Assembly: GCA_031216915.1 (NCBI GenBank)
Contig: CM062294.1
Location: 164,813,455 to 164,877,454, forward strand
DNA: 64,000 bases
Source of the DNA: Pictodentalium vernedei
Lineage: Eukaryota > Mollusca > Scaphopoda > Dentaliida > Dentaliidae
Reading direction: 5' to 3'
Shown one piece after another: positions 18,714 through 30,557 of the stretch (the stretch's first letter is position 1; every line of letters starts with the position of its first letter). Both the position numbers and the translations under genes were made by a program. The notes under the pieces were generated by a model. That model ran no database searches. It was not told the origin of the DNA and saw only the letters and a list, made by a program, of their open reading frames with translations.

Positions 18714-21445
18714 GTGGTAATCTCAAGTTAAGATTTATTTAATTATTCAGCCAACAAATCAGGAAGCATATCAGCGGTCGACCTTGTAGCAGGATTCCCT
18801 ACTTTATTGATCAAGGTGGAAGGTCAATACTATCCCTTTGTAGGTAAACAAACCTGAATTTGCAAAGATACAAATTACCGAGTACACCAGAAAATGTGAA
18901 CTTGTCAGGAGACCGACACCAGTAGATTGTTTATCTACAATTTTATGAAAGGAAAGAACCACATACTAAAGCTAATGGTTTATTTAGAGTAAAAAAAAAA
19001 TAGAATTTGTTTTATTGATACAAGTCCATTTTTAGGTACAAAACAAACACACAATGACAATACTTAACGGTTAATGAGACTGTACTATCGACACCACGTG
19101 TCAACAAATAGCCCCTCGTCATGACAACATCCATCGGTCACATTAGGATAAATATGGAAACAGAGGATATCTATAATTTCTGATATGAGCTCTGAGAGCT
19201 CACATTAGAATGTATAATGTCCTGCGTTTCAGGATTGTTTTTAAATGTGTACCACACGTAATTTCTTTTAGATTATCGCAACATTAATCGGTTGATTAAA
19301 TATTTACAACTAAGCTCCCAGAGCTTTCACAGTGATTAAGCTCCCAGAGCTTCTATTTAATGAATTAATTTCTAGGTGGGAATAAATAACCAGGTTAGAT
19401 TACTTGGTGTCACCTAGAATACAGTAACTACACATTGAGTTACCACACATAGGTAATGAAAATAAAAAAAATTGCATCATAGGAATCGGCTCCTAGAGCC
19501 GACTCTGCAAGATACAATTTCCTTTATTTAAACCTAGCGTTTTATGACTTTGGACAAAATCGTTGTTGATATTGTACTAAGGTGGTCGATGGGATGAACA
19601 AATGCGCTTATTGTGTCACAAATACGCCTTTACCCACCCCCCTCCCCCCCGTATATGAATGAAAGCGAACTTGTTGGGTGATGTAATTATTAGATGATTA
19701 TGAATTGGAAGTTTTAATTCAGATGAGGCATGAAGAAGAAATTTTTTTATATTAAATTGATTTTTATTTAACTCACATCCTAGCTCATTCTCACACATGT
19801 TGCTTTTTATTAGTGGCCAAAGCGTAAGCCATATGCTTTTTATTTTACGACCAAAGCCTAAATCTTTGCTTTTATTTATTGACTAAAGCCTAAGTCAAAC
19901 TTTCTTACTTCATTTAAATACAGGAATTATTACCTCTGTATTAAATGAAAGCCAAAGAAATATTATTTCATGCTTTATTTACGGACCAAAGCCTAAGTCC
20001 ATGCTACATGTACACAGTCCATGTTGGGAACGTAACTTATTCACTTTCATTACTATGATATATTATCTTAATATTTCTAATGTTATATTTGATATATTAC
20101 CAATTTGTATGATTGTTGATTATAATTGTAAATCTAAAATTGTACCGTCTCCTGTCAAATCATATCAATGGCTGAATGTTAAAGATTTCAATATTTTCTA
20201 CAGTTAAATAAAAATGCTGTCACCATCATTTGGCAGGTGAAAGTAAATGATGCTTTCTCTATTTATTTTTATTATTACTCAAATCATATTTTTATCATTG
20301 GTTAATCTAAGCTTATAACTTTTTATTTGACCATTTGGATGTTTTTAGGAGCATAAAAGCGATTCTGCTTCCTCCTTCCTCAAAACATTAACCCCTTTAG
20401 CTACATTCAGTTTAAACCATAGCTGAAACTGTTGGCAATTTCAGTAAAAATATGAGCTCATTCAGCTCCTATGGCTACAGATACATTTAATCTGTTATAA
20501 AAATGTATATATAATGAGCTCTGTTGAGTCATTTAATAAATCAGCCTTTTCAGCCGCTGCAGATTCTTTTGATCTGATGTAAAAAAAAGTAAATAAAATT
20601 TTTTTTTGATGAGCTCCTAGAATTTTGAGCTCTTTGGAGGCCAAATGCCAGCACAAAAATAAATTTACCAACCAAAGAAAACTAAAAATAAATCTCACTC
20701 TTGTGAATATAAACCACTTCAGGTTTTATAATGTGCCCTTTCAGGCTAGCTAAACCAATATAAAAAAAATAAAATAGGTTTAGTAAGTAATTACTTACAG
20801 GTTAACCTGATTTCCGAGTTCTCTGTTCCTTTCAGACGCCGAAAACTCCCGCAGGCGAAACGTCAACGGTTTTTATAGAGAATATTTAGCCAACACGACT
20901 GAATGCTCGCTGAATCGGTTGATTCAGCCAAAGGTCAACTTGTGAACTTTAGGAATTTTTTCCCCCACTTCGCAGTTTCAAATGCGCTATTAACACATAA
21001 CGCATTGTTAAAACAGCAAATGAATTTTTATACTTAGATTAGGATAATAATTAATGGATTTCAAATACGTTTTCTTATATATATATGCTTCTAATAATTT
21101 ATTTAACATTAAACGGTTGTGAAATTAGCGAAGTTGGGACCTTGTTTACATTATGACGTCACATAGATTCAGCATCCATGATGAAAAGCTTTGATATGTT
21201 GTTCGAAAGTAAACATGAAATTATGAAAGTCTGTGAACCTAAAAGGGTTCTAGATGGAACTCAGTTAGTGAGTTATATGATATGGCATCATGCTGAATAC
21301 ATGTGATGAAATAAGAGTGTCTGCAAAAAATGAAAAATGGCTCGAAGTGATTAACTTGCCTGTCACAATAATTACCCAAAACAATTTAAAAATTTTCTTT
21401 TGGGGGGGGGGATGTGGGTTGTAGAACACAGTGACTTTTGTCACA
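18714..21445 (-). repeat. 3' LTR, proximal part
   Basis: After the duplicated target (18714-18719), 18720-20577 matches 28709-30557 closely. From 20578 to 21445 there is no counterpart because the 5' LTR is truncated. The LTR start is placed at 21445 because the minus strand reads AAGGAGGGGG then TAATGTGACAAAAGTCAC, a polypurine tract followed by a TG start. Inside are GAGCTC-rich short repeats (19186-19350, 20455-20640) and four degenerate ~45-bp units with 'CCAAAGCCTAAGTC' (19800-20005). A start at ~20577 is possible but lacks TG and a purine tract. Confidence 0.7.
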
Positions 21446-21460
21446 TTACCCCCTCCTTAT
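21446..21460 (-). other. Polypurine tract of the LTR retrotransposon
   Basis: The minus strand reads AAGGAGGGGGTAA immediately before the TGTGACA start of the proposed 3' LTR. This is the expected position and composition of the plus-strand primer for reverse transcription. Confidence 0.5.
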
Positions 21461-21667
21461 ATATTTTGTGTCCCACAAATTATTCAACTTTAAAATAAAA
21501 CTCACTGTATACAGTGATATAAGCTTACCAGTTAGCCCTAATGACTAACACCATTTCCCCTCAATATCCCAAATTCACACACAAAATGATTTTTATATTT
21601 ATCTTCACAACATAAGTCACTCTTTGTCACACACCAGCAATATAGTTTATCTGATGTGCACCAATTT

Positions 21668-22213
21668 TCATGTTCTTTTGTTGTTTGTCTTCTTCTTTTG
21701 AAAAAGTTTCTTCCATGGCACAACTGGACCTACATTCTTAAATTTTTTATTGACACTTTTGTGTGAGGAATCTTCTTCATCATCACTGTCTATGATACAC
21801 CTTTTCACTGTTTGTAATTTTTTTGGTTTAACATTTTCCTTAGACTCTGAGTTGTCCTTAAGTAAATTGTGCAGTTGTTCGATCTTTTCACCTTGTTTCG
21901 AAATGATGTTTGACATTAAAACCATTGATTCCATTATGATTTCTAATTGTTTATGGATGTTCTTCTGAGAATCTATTATTATGCCACACTTTCTGCTCAT
22001 TTCTGAATTAAATTTGCAGTTAATAACTTCTGTATTTTGTACAAATTTGACCTCTTCCACTGGTAATTCACTTACATTGGTGTTTATGGGTGGTTCAGAA
22101 TTGTCATTTTCTCCCAGGATCTTTCTTATAAATCCATCGGCGTCTGCTTCGTCTCCCAGACTGATGGCTTCTATTGTTAAAGGTGAACCTACTGATTGTT
22201 TTACAATGTCCAT
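21668..22213 (-). CDS. Retrotransposon accessory protein with coiled coil
   Basis: The frame is intact, 181 residues, between integrase and the 3' LTR where some Metaviridae carry env or accessory genes. Residues about 82-122 form a heptad-like helix (KQLEIIMESMVLMSNIISKQ, then further heptads); about 140-150 is a Ser/Asp/Glu stretch, and the last 30 are basic. There is no signal peptide or membrane helix, so it is not an envelope protein. I do not recognise a family. It starts 15 bp after the stop of the zinc-finger gene, consistent with one transcript. Its openness contrasts with the broken gag-pol. Confidence 0.6.
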   Translation of the reverse strand: MDIVKQSVGSPLTIEAISLGDEADADGFIRKILGENDNSEPPINTNVSELPVEEVKFVQNTEVINCKFNSEMSRKCGIIIDSQKNIHKQLEIIMESMVLMSNIISKQGEKIEQLHNLLKDNSESKENVKPKKLQTVKRCIIDSDDEEDSSHKSVNKKFKNVGPVVPWKKLFQKKKTNNKRT

Positions 22214-22228
22214 GTTGTCTTGTTTATT

Positions 22229-22627
22229 TTAATATTCCATATCAATATCTGTTTCTGTTTCAGTTGTTTTTGTTTTTTTTATCCAGTACGATTCAGAGTC
22301 CCACTTTTCATGTCTCATTACATCTATGCCTTCCTTTATTTTGTATGGGTTGGAATTTGTTTTTAGATAACTTCTCTCATCCAGAGTAACGTTCAATTTC
22401 CTGAAATATTCTACTTTTTCCATATGTTTATTGAAACCTTTTGTATATTTCTCTAGGTCTTTCCATCTTGTGACTCTGAATCCACACAAATTGCAATAGT
22501 ATGGGCCTTCTTGTAACGACACTTGTTGCCTAAAATAGTGCGCATCTACTTTCCCCTTTTCTCCTTTGAAGTCACACCTTTTGCATTCAAATAACCTCCC
22601 TCTGCAGTGGCCTCTTTCCATTTTCAC
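22229..22627 (-). CDS. Retrotransposon accessory zinc-finger protein
   Basis: The frame is intact, 132 residues. Two Cys2-His-type fingers are visible: C15, C18 with H30, and C45, C48 with H68. Both use aromatic/basic residues around CxxC (FECKRCDFKG and YYCNLCGFRV). The C-terminal half is Lys/Glu-rich. It lies downstream of integrase and upstream of the coiled-coil gene on the same strand. A nucleic-acid-binding role (a substitute for the missing gag knuckle, or a regulator) is inference. The spacing of the second finger is unusual for classical C2H2. Confidence 0.65.
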   Translation of the reverse strand: MKMERGHCRGRLFECKRCDFKGEKGKVDAHYFRQQVSLQEGPYYCNLCGFRVTRWKDLEKYTKGFNKHMEKVEYFRKLNVTLDERSYLKTNSNPYKIKEGIDVMRHEKWDSESYWIKKTKTTETETDIDMEY

Positions 22628-22808
22628 TAGGTTAACCTATAACGAATATACGAAAAAAGTCTTTTAAAAACTAATTTCCAACATCTATTTACATCTATAT
22701 ACATGCAAAGTGGCATATAACACAAAGACATGTATTTTGTGGCTGAAATTAACACTTGATATAGACATTTGTTTCTTTATCAATTGCTGTTTTTGCGTAT
22801 AAATATTT

Positions 22809-23988
22809 TTACAGCTTTTTTACACCATGGGGTGGATTTTTTCCAACATATGGTTTCAGTTTGTTATGGCTCACTATTTTTCGTTTACCTCTTTCATATA
22901 TTTGTATCAGATAATTCAAATCTGATATCTTTTTCAAAATCACACATGGACCTTTATAAAGTGGTTGTAATTTAAGTGCCACATCTATTGCATGACTTTC
23001 ATGTAAAAACCACAGAACATCTCCCAAAACATACTTATCTAAGTGTGCTTTCACATCATACATTTCTTTTTGTCTACTGACTGACTGACTCAGATTTTCT
23101 CTAGCTACACAATGTGCATGGTGTAACTTCTCTATCAGATATTCCACATACTTTCCATAGGATGAGAAATGTTCCTCATTTTTTTATTTTATCAAAATTG
23201 AACATCAATTCCGAGGGAAGTCTGACCTCTCTTCCAAGCATTTATAAATTTGAAGTTATTCCTGTGCTTTCATTCGGTGTGGCCCTAAAAGCTGCTGCCA
23301 AAACAACCCAGATGTATATCCCAGTCAGTTTGCTCTCCCTTTAGAAAGGCCTTGATCATCTGAGCAAAGTTCTATTGAACCGTTCAGCCTGACCATTACA
23401 TTTAGGATTTCAAGCAGTTGTTCTGGTTTTTCGTATCTCTAGAAGACGACACAGCTCTTTAAAAACATTACTCTCATAATTTCTACCCTGATCTGAGTGT
23501 ATGCCCAATGGGCATCCAAAACGACATATTACCTCATCCAGTATTTTCTCAGCACAAGTTATGCTGATTGATCAGGGACAGGTAATATCTCTACCCATTT
23601 TGAAAAAATGATCTGTTACCAGTAGGATATACTTGTTTCCCCTAGGAGTTCTTGGTAGAGGTCCCAGGATATCAGTTGTGAGTCAGTCTAATGGAGTGCC
23701 AACCATCATGTTACCCAAAGGATCCTTAGGTGTTTTATCTGGTGGTTTTATTGATGCACACTTATCACATCCTATCACCCAATTTCTGATGTCTATTCTC
23801 ATCTCATACCAATAAAAACACTGAAATGTCTTATCAGTTGTCTTTTTAATTCCCAGAATGCCTGATAGCATAGTATTATGCATCTGATATAGAATTTCCT
23901 TTCTCAACTTCCTTGGGACTATCATTTGTAGATGTGAATTGGTGCCATCATGTTTGAAGAACTTCTTAAATAAAATCCCCTCCTTCAA
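22809..23988 (-). pseudogene. Ty3/Gypsy integrase, broken
   Basis: The N-terminal piece (23988-23683) has the zinc-binding region; its Cys pair CDKC is present, but the position of the second His reads SGILG, so one zinc ligand seems lost. The core (about 23680-23150) is recognisable only in fragments such as HSDQGRNYE and NGQAERFNR, separated by several stops and frame changes. The C-terminal piece (23147-22809) carries a GPY/F-like segment (YKGPCVILKK). At least five breaks make it non-functional. Confidence 0.8.
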
Positions 23989-24000
23989 TTCTAGGGTGTC

Positions 24001-25782
24001 CTATATGTGCCAATAATGTCGGCTGGCTGGGCTCAGTGATATTACCTCAGTGTGTGTGGGTCTTTCACCTTTCCTCATGGCTACTAAAATAGGGTTAATA
24101 TCCTCATCTTTTTCCTGCATGTTTCTCATCTGATTTACTGAATAATGCCCATTGTATGCCATATAGCACATTTCTGCATCAGCTGCTATGTTTTCAATCA
24201 GTACCTCTTTTGGAACTCTTTCTAGAGACTGTTTGCCTGCTAGCCTGGTCTTTACCATTCTAGTTATAGTGTCTGTCGGTCCCCCTTCATCTTTGGGAGG
24301 TGCCTCATTCTTAGCTTCTGCTATTATATTATGCATCTCTTCAGTCCTCCCTTTGCATTTATTACAAGGCCCACATTTTAACATATCTTGTAGATCAATA
24401 TCTGCACATTGACAGTTCCATGGGTTTGGACATCGTGATAGCGAGTCAGCATTATTGTGTTTTTTACCCTTCCTATAAGCAACTGAGAAGTCATAGCTTG
24501 ATAATATTTCAATCCATCTTGCCACTCGACCTTTCAGCTCTTTTAGACTGAATAGCCATACAAGGGCCTGATGATCACTACAGACTTCAAATGATCAACC
24601 CAGCAAATATTGCCAATAGTATTCCACAAAATACCTGATGGCTAATAGTTCTTTATCAGTTGCGCAGTAGTTTCTTTCTGCTTTGTTCAAAGTTTGACTT
24701 CCGTATGCTATGACTTTTTCCTGTCCTTCTTGCATCTGACTCAAAACGCCGCCTATGCCATTATCACTAGCATCTGTGTCAAGGATGAATTTCCCTTCAT
24801 CTAAGGGGTATGCCATAATATCAGCACCTACTAGTACTCTTTTGAGCTCATCAACTGATTGTTGACACTTGTCTGTCCATTTAAATTTATGACTCTTTCT
24901 GGTTAGGTCAGTAAGGGGTCTAACTAGGTCAGCAAAACCCTTTACGAAACGGCGGTAATAATTTCCCATCCCTACAATTTGTCGAACCTGCTTCACATTC
25001 TTTGGTGTTGGCCATCATATAATCTTCGCTATATTATCAGAATTTGGCATTACGCCTTCTTTGGAAACCACATGGCCCAGGAAAGTTACTTTATCTTGTA
25101 GCAGGTTACATTTTTCTGGCTTCAGTTTTAGACCCGCCTCTTTCAGACGTGATAACACTTCTCTCACTCTGTTCATGTGCTCTTTAAAATTTTTAGCATA
25201 AACTACAAAGTCGTCTATATAAATCAAACAGGTCAGCCATTGAAATCCTCGCAATGCCAGTTCCATTGCTCTTTGAAAACTTGGGACTGGGTTAGATATT
25301 CCGAAAGGCATCATCTGAAACTCAAATAACCCATATTTCGTCACAAATGCCGTCTTGGGTATATCCTTCTTTTTCACTGGGATTTGATGGTACCCAGATG
25401 TTAGATCAAAAGTTGAAAATAAAATGGACCCAGCAACTGCGTCAAAACAGTCCCTTATTTGGGGGAGGGGAAAAGCATCTTTCTTTGTCACTGAATTAAC
25501 TTTCCTGTAGTCCACACATAACCTCAGTTTGCCATTTTTCTTCAGAACTAACACTATTGGAGATGACCAGGGTGAGGTGGACTTCCGAATGATGTTTTGT
25601 TCTAACAAACTGTTGCTTTTCTTTTCCAATTCCTCAGCATATGCCATGGGTACTCGCCTGGGTAATTGTTTGATCGGCCGTGAATCCCCTGTGTCTATTT
25701 CATGTTCAACCAGCTCAGTATAGCCAATGTCATCTTCGTGCTTTGAAAACACTAAATTCGCACAGCAAATTGCGAAGAGCAC
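24001..25782 (-). pseudogene. Ty3/Gypsy reverse transcriptase and RNase H, broken
   Basis: RT lies at 25782-25015 with LCVDYRKVN, FSTFDLTSGYHQI, LIYIDDFVVYA (the YIDD catalytic box) and FLGHVVS. RNase H follows at 24996-24001 with FILDTDASDNGIGGVLSQ, the DKELLAI segment and the end AYRKGKKHNNADSLSR. In-frame TGA codons separate RT from RNase H (25015-25017) and interrupt RNase H (24595-24597). The remaining frame is long and well conserved, so this is the best-preserved part of the element. The region after RNase H (about 24410-24350) has a Cys-rich linker. Confidence 0.88.
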
Positions 25783-25927
25783 TTGACTCCTCCTTACTTC
25801 TATTTTTCACTGTGTTCTCACAGAGATCTTTCAAATGATAAGGTATCTTATCTGTCGCAGTGTGGTTGGTTGAGGTATGCTGTTTCTCACAATTTGTGTT
25901 CACTTGCATACATCTTATTCTTCTAAC

Positions 25928-26650
25928 TTAATTTAAGTTTTCACTTTGGGTCTGATCCTCACTAGGAAATACTTCAAAATAACCTTTTTCTACATTCTCT
26001 TGATTTATAGAAATTTCATCAGAAGTAGGGTTCATAATTCTTACTTTGCTGGTAGTATTGCTCTTTAAGCACACTAGGCTACCTGCCATCAAAACCAGGT
26101 ATTTTTGAATAAAACTGTCTGCTGGTTCTATGATCGCATCTGTTGTATTATTGACTTCAATAGGGTCATTTTCAACAAACACATTGATTAATCATTCTGT
26201 ATATGGTGGGAGGTGGTAATGATCTGCAGCCCTGACTCTTGTTTTTTCAGAGATCCCTACTTGGATACATGGTATAGGGATTTCCTTCAGATAGAGGAGC
26301 CCTTTACTTAATAAAAGATCAGCTGGTCCATCTTCTTCATTTTGTAAAATGTCATCTCCTAGCAGTCCTTCATCCTCAATTTCAGCCACTATTATTTCTT
26401 TGCTAAGTATAAGCGACCCCAACTATATGGTGAATATTCCCTTGCCAAACTCTTTTAATCGCTTGCCACTAGCTCCTACTAATGTAGCCGATTTGCTCAA
26501 TTGTGGTCTATTATCTACTGGAATTTTATCAAAAACTTTTTTTTATACTGTTGTTCTCGTAGCCCCAGTGTCTGCAGTAAAATATATTTCAACATTCTGT
26601 GCTACCCCTTTTATGTAAACTCCATCATATTTGGGAAACTGGCCCTGTAT
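25928..26650 (-). pseudogene. Retrotransposon aspartic protease, broken
   Basis: The active-site segment reads ADTGATRTTV near 26565-26545, and the downstream partner LLGDDIL is near 26350. Stops at about 26543, 26423 and 26183 split the frame. The segment 26182-25928 is an acidic linker before RT. The order gag-protease-RT supports the assignment. Confidence 0.7.
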
Positions 26651-26651
26651 T

Positions 26652-28013
26652 TTAACTTTTTTCTGGCTGATTTTCTGCTTTCGTATGGTCCAAGATATCA
26701 GTTATTGGAGCCTTGGATTGCCAAACTGACCATAGCTCCTTTGGTGTCTCCTTATCTTCGCCCTTTTCAGGTGATGACCCACTTGCCCCTTCTACATGTA
26801 TCGTGGGAACACGAAAGGCACTATTTTTATAATCATCCTCTTTATATTGCCTTGTGGGCTTTTTATACTTTCTCTCAAAGTATGGGGTGAAGGACTGGTC
26901 ATTCATTGCGAATTTATTAATTGTTTCCACGAAATTCACCACATAGCTAACTGCCTCATTTATGTTGTTTGGTTCTTTCACAAACTCTACTTGAAATCAG
27001 GCCTTGTCATCGAGAAGGCCATCTAAGAACCTTCTCATGAAGTCTTCATATCTAGTCTTTCGACTTCTATTGGGGTATGCCTTATCATAAAGGCATTTCA
27101 GTTCAGCAGCAAACTCTTCCACTGTTTCACCCGGCTGTTGATTCCTCTTTCTAAATTGAGCTGCATATGTTTTGGTGGTTTCAACTGTTCAATATCTATC
27201 TACTATCTAGTTCAACGATTAGTGCCCTATAGTCACTGGTAACAGCTTGGAGTAGTTGTCCAAATACAAAATCGCCTGCCACCCCTTGTAACCTTGGGAG
27301 GAGCTCATATAATTTTTCGCTCTCTGACCAGTTAAGTCGTTTGGCTACAGCACTAAAACGATTATACCAGACCTTCCATTGTTCTCTCCCCGTAAATATT
27401 GGGAGTTTAACCCCTATTTTATTACTAAATGACTGTGAGCTTCTATGTGGGGAGCAAAACTTGCATTCACTCATTTCTTCACTCTCAACATCGGACATGC
27501 TATCAGCTAACATTCTCCTAAAATTATGTGGTGTATGAGATACCTTACTTCTATCTCTCTCTGCTTGAACACTATCAGAATTCTGCCTGGGCAAAACCTT
27601 AGGCTCAGACAGTTTACTCATGTTTACCAAACAGTCATTCAAGGTTTAGAACATGTTCTGAATATTCTCATAAAACGTTGTCGTCATCTCTTTTAAAACG
27701 CCTTATTTACTTCCTGTGTTATATTTTTCTGATCACATCTATTTGAGTCACCCTGGAAATTTTTAAAACAATCAGTTTCGTCATACAGATTGATTTGCTC
27801 ATATTCTGCCCCATCTATTAGTGGCTTAATTATTGGGCCTCTATTTGTGTTCGCATCACACAGGTTTTTCCCTTCAATAGTATTCGAATTTATGATATTT
27901 CCTGCTTCATTTTCACTCTCCAAATCTGGAGAATTATTATTATCATCCCTAATGGTTAACTCATCTTCCATTATTTCATTAAATTCATTCTGTCTGTTGG
28001 ATTTGGCCGCCAT
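26652..28013 (-). pseudogene. Retrotransposon gag, broken
   Basis: The pieces are 28013-27693 (acidic, Asn-rich start), 27642-27196 (with KLPIFTGREQWKVWYNRF, a capsid-type helix segment) and 26981-26652 (tail), plus fragments between them. Stops and frame changes occur at about 27693, 27196 and 27000. No CCHC zinc knuckle is visible, which is unusual for Ty3/Gypsy and may relate to the separate zinc-finger gene at 22229-22627. Assignment rests on position and on the capsid-like segment. Confidence 0.65.
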
Positions 28014-28215
28014 TTTTTTCTCATCAATCTCTCACTCTTTCTAGTCATCAGTTATTTATTTACAATTACATCTATATAAAATTTTCATCAGTTATAAAAA
28101 TGATTTCTGAAACAATAAACTATCCCCTGACAACACAACGCTATATGCAGCATCACAAAACATTAATCAAGACATGGACTCTTATCACTGGATTCAACTT
28201 AAATGTAAGAAGAAT

Positions 28216-28233
28216 CCCACTTCCAGGACACCA
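28216..28233 (-). other. Putative tRNA primer-binding site
   Basis: The minus strand reads TGGTGTCCTGGAAGTGGG five bases after the end of the 5' LTR (CCGTTATA). A TGG start is expected for pairing with the CCA end of a tRNA. The tRNA species was not identified. Confidence 0.45.
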
Positions 28234-28238
28234 TTTTT

Positions 28239-30557
28239 ATATAACGGAAAACTGGTGGTTCAGACAAACAGATAATTGACTATTGCCCCTTACCTCCTTG
28301 AACCGGATCACCAATTAACCATTATACATGTAAGACACTACTAATTTTTATGCACTGGCAAACTGGTGGTTCAGACAGACAGGTAAATGACTATCGTCCT
28401 TTATCTCCCTGAACCGAACCATCAATTAACCATTAGCACATAACTTATAAAGAACATCTCCAATTTCCTATAGCTAAAACCTGAGGGGACTGCTACATTC
28501 CTAAAATATTTTTCATAAACTGAAGAATGTCAAATCAGATCAAGGGAAATAACTTCAATGAAAATGAGTGTTGGGACAAATTAAGGGAAACAACTCTGTT
28601 GAGTACACCCCTCTAACAATTTGTTTCAATTCCCATTCCTGACCTTCATCCGGACCGACATCCATCAAAACACTTGCAGCAAAGAGTTAACATCTTCTGG
28701 TGGTGGTAATCTCAAGTTAAGATTTATTTAATTATTCAGCAAACAAATCAGGAAGGATATCAGCGGTCGACCTTGTAGCAGGATTCCCTACTTTATTGAT
28801 CAAAGTGGAAGGCCTATACTATCCCTTTGTAGGTAAACAAACCTGAATTTGCAAAGATACAAATAACCGAGTACACCAGAAAATGTGAACTTGTCAGGAG
28901 ATCGACCCCAGTAGCTTGTATATCTACAATTGTATGAAGGGAAAAAACCACATACTAAAGCTAATGATTTATTTAGAGTAAAAAAAATAAAATGTGTTTT
29001 ATTGATACAAGTCCATTTTTAGGTGCAAAACAAACACACAATGACAATACTTAATGGTTAATGAGACTGTACTAGCGACAACACGTGTCAACAAATAGCC
29101 GCTCGTGATGACAACATCCATCAGTCACATTAGGATAAATATGGAAACAGAGGATATCTATAATTTCTGATATGAGCTCTGAGAGCTCACATTAGAATGT
29201 ATAATATCCTGCGTTTCAGGATTGTTTTTAAATGTTTACCGCACGTAATTTCTTTTAGATTATCACAACATTAATCGATTGATTAAATATTTACAACTAA
29301 GCTCCCAGAGCTTTCACAGTGATTAAGCTCCCAGAGCTTCTATTTAATGAATTAATTTCTAGGTGGGAATAAATAACCAGGTTAGATTACTTGGTCTCAC
29401 CTAGAATACAGTAACTACTCATTGAGTTACCACACATAGGTAATGAAAATAAAAAAAATTACATCATAGGAATCGGCTCCTAGTGTTGACACTGCAAGAT
29501 ACAATTTCCTATATTTAAACCTAGCGTTTTATGACTTTGGACAAATTCGTTGTTGGTATTATACTAAGGTGATCGATGGGATGAACAAATGCACTTATTG
29601 TGTCACAAATACACCTTTACCTCCTCCCTATATGAATGAAAGCGAACTTGTTGGGTGATGTAATTATTAGATGATTATGAATTGGAAGTTTTAATTCAGA
29701 TGAGGCATGAAGAAAAAAAATTTTTATATTAAATTGATTTTTATTTAACTCACATCCTAGCTCATTCTCACACATGTTGCTTTGTATTAGTGGCCAAAGC
29801 CTAAGCCATATGCTTTTTTCTTTTACGACCAAAGCCTTAGTCTTTGCTTTTATTTATTGACTGAAGCCTAAGTCAAACTTCCTTACTTCATTTAAATACA
29901 GGAATTATTACCTCTGTATTAAATGAAAGCCAAAGAAATATTAGTTCATGCTTTATTTACGGACCAAAGCCTAAGTCCATGCTACATGTACACAGTCCAG
30001 GTTGGCAACGTGACTTATTCACTTTCATTACTATGATATATTATCTTAATATTTCTAATGTTAAATTTGATATATTACAAATGTGTATGATTGTTGATTA
30101 TAATTGTAAATCTAAAATTGTACCGTCTCCTGCCAAATCATAGCAATGGCTGAATGTTGAAGATTTGAATGTTTTCTACAGTTAAATAAAAATGCTGTCA
30201 CCATCATTTGGCTGGTGAAAGTAAATGATTCTTTCTCTATTTTTTTTTTATTATTACTCACATAATATTTTTATCGTTGGTTAATCTAAGCTTATAACTT
30301 TTTATTTGAACACTTAGATGCTTTTAGGAGCATAAAAGCAATTCTGCTTCCTCACTCCTCTATCCGTTAACCTCTTTAGCTAAGTTCAGTTTAAACCATT
30401 GCTGAAACTGTTGGGCATTTCAGTAAAAATATCAGATCATTCAGCTCCTATGGCTACAGATACATTTAATCTGTTATAAAAAATATATATAATGAGCTCT
30501 GTTGAGTCATTTAATAAATCAGCCTTTTCAGCCGCTGCAGATACTTTCGATCTGATG
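28239..30557 (-). repeat. 5' LTR, truncated
   Basis: Matches 1093-1552 and 18720-20577 with scattered differences. It contains the intact GTGGTA site (28703-28708) that element A used in the other LTR. The terminal CA is mutated to TA. Similarity stops at about 30557, after GATCTGATGTAAAAAA. There the sequence turns back on itself: 30564-30592 is the inverse of 30213-30243. About 0.87 kb of the LTR, including its start, is missing. Confidence 0.82.

Larger units (their letters stand above)
18714..30557 (-). mobile_element. Ty3/Gypsy-type LTR retrotransposon (with 1093-1552), decayed
   Basis: On the minus strand the order is 5' LTR (30557-28239), primer site, gag, protease, RT, RNase H, integrase, two extra open frames, polypurine tract, 3' LTR (21445-18720 and 1552-1093). 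Integrase after RNase H is the Ty3/Gypsy order. The coding part has many stops and frameshifts. The 5' LTR is cut short at about 30557, so no target duplication can be checked. Element A is inserted in the 3' LTR, so the retrotransposon is the older insertion. Confidence 0.88.

Noticed and set aside
21538..21723. 61-codon Cys-rich frame downstream of the coiled-coil gene
   Set aside because: It overlaps the end of the coiled-coil gene in another frame and has no motif beyond scattered cysteines.
19616..29832. Similar open frames at 19616-19798 and 29617-29832
   Set aside because: They lie at the same place in the two LTRs; similarity is that of the LTRs.
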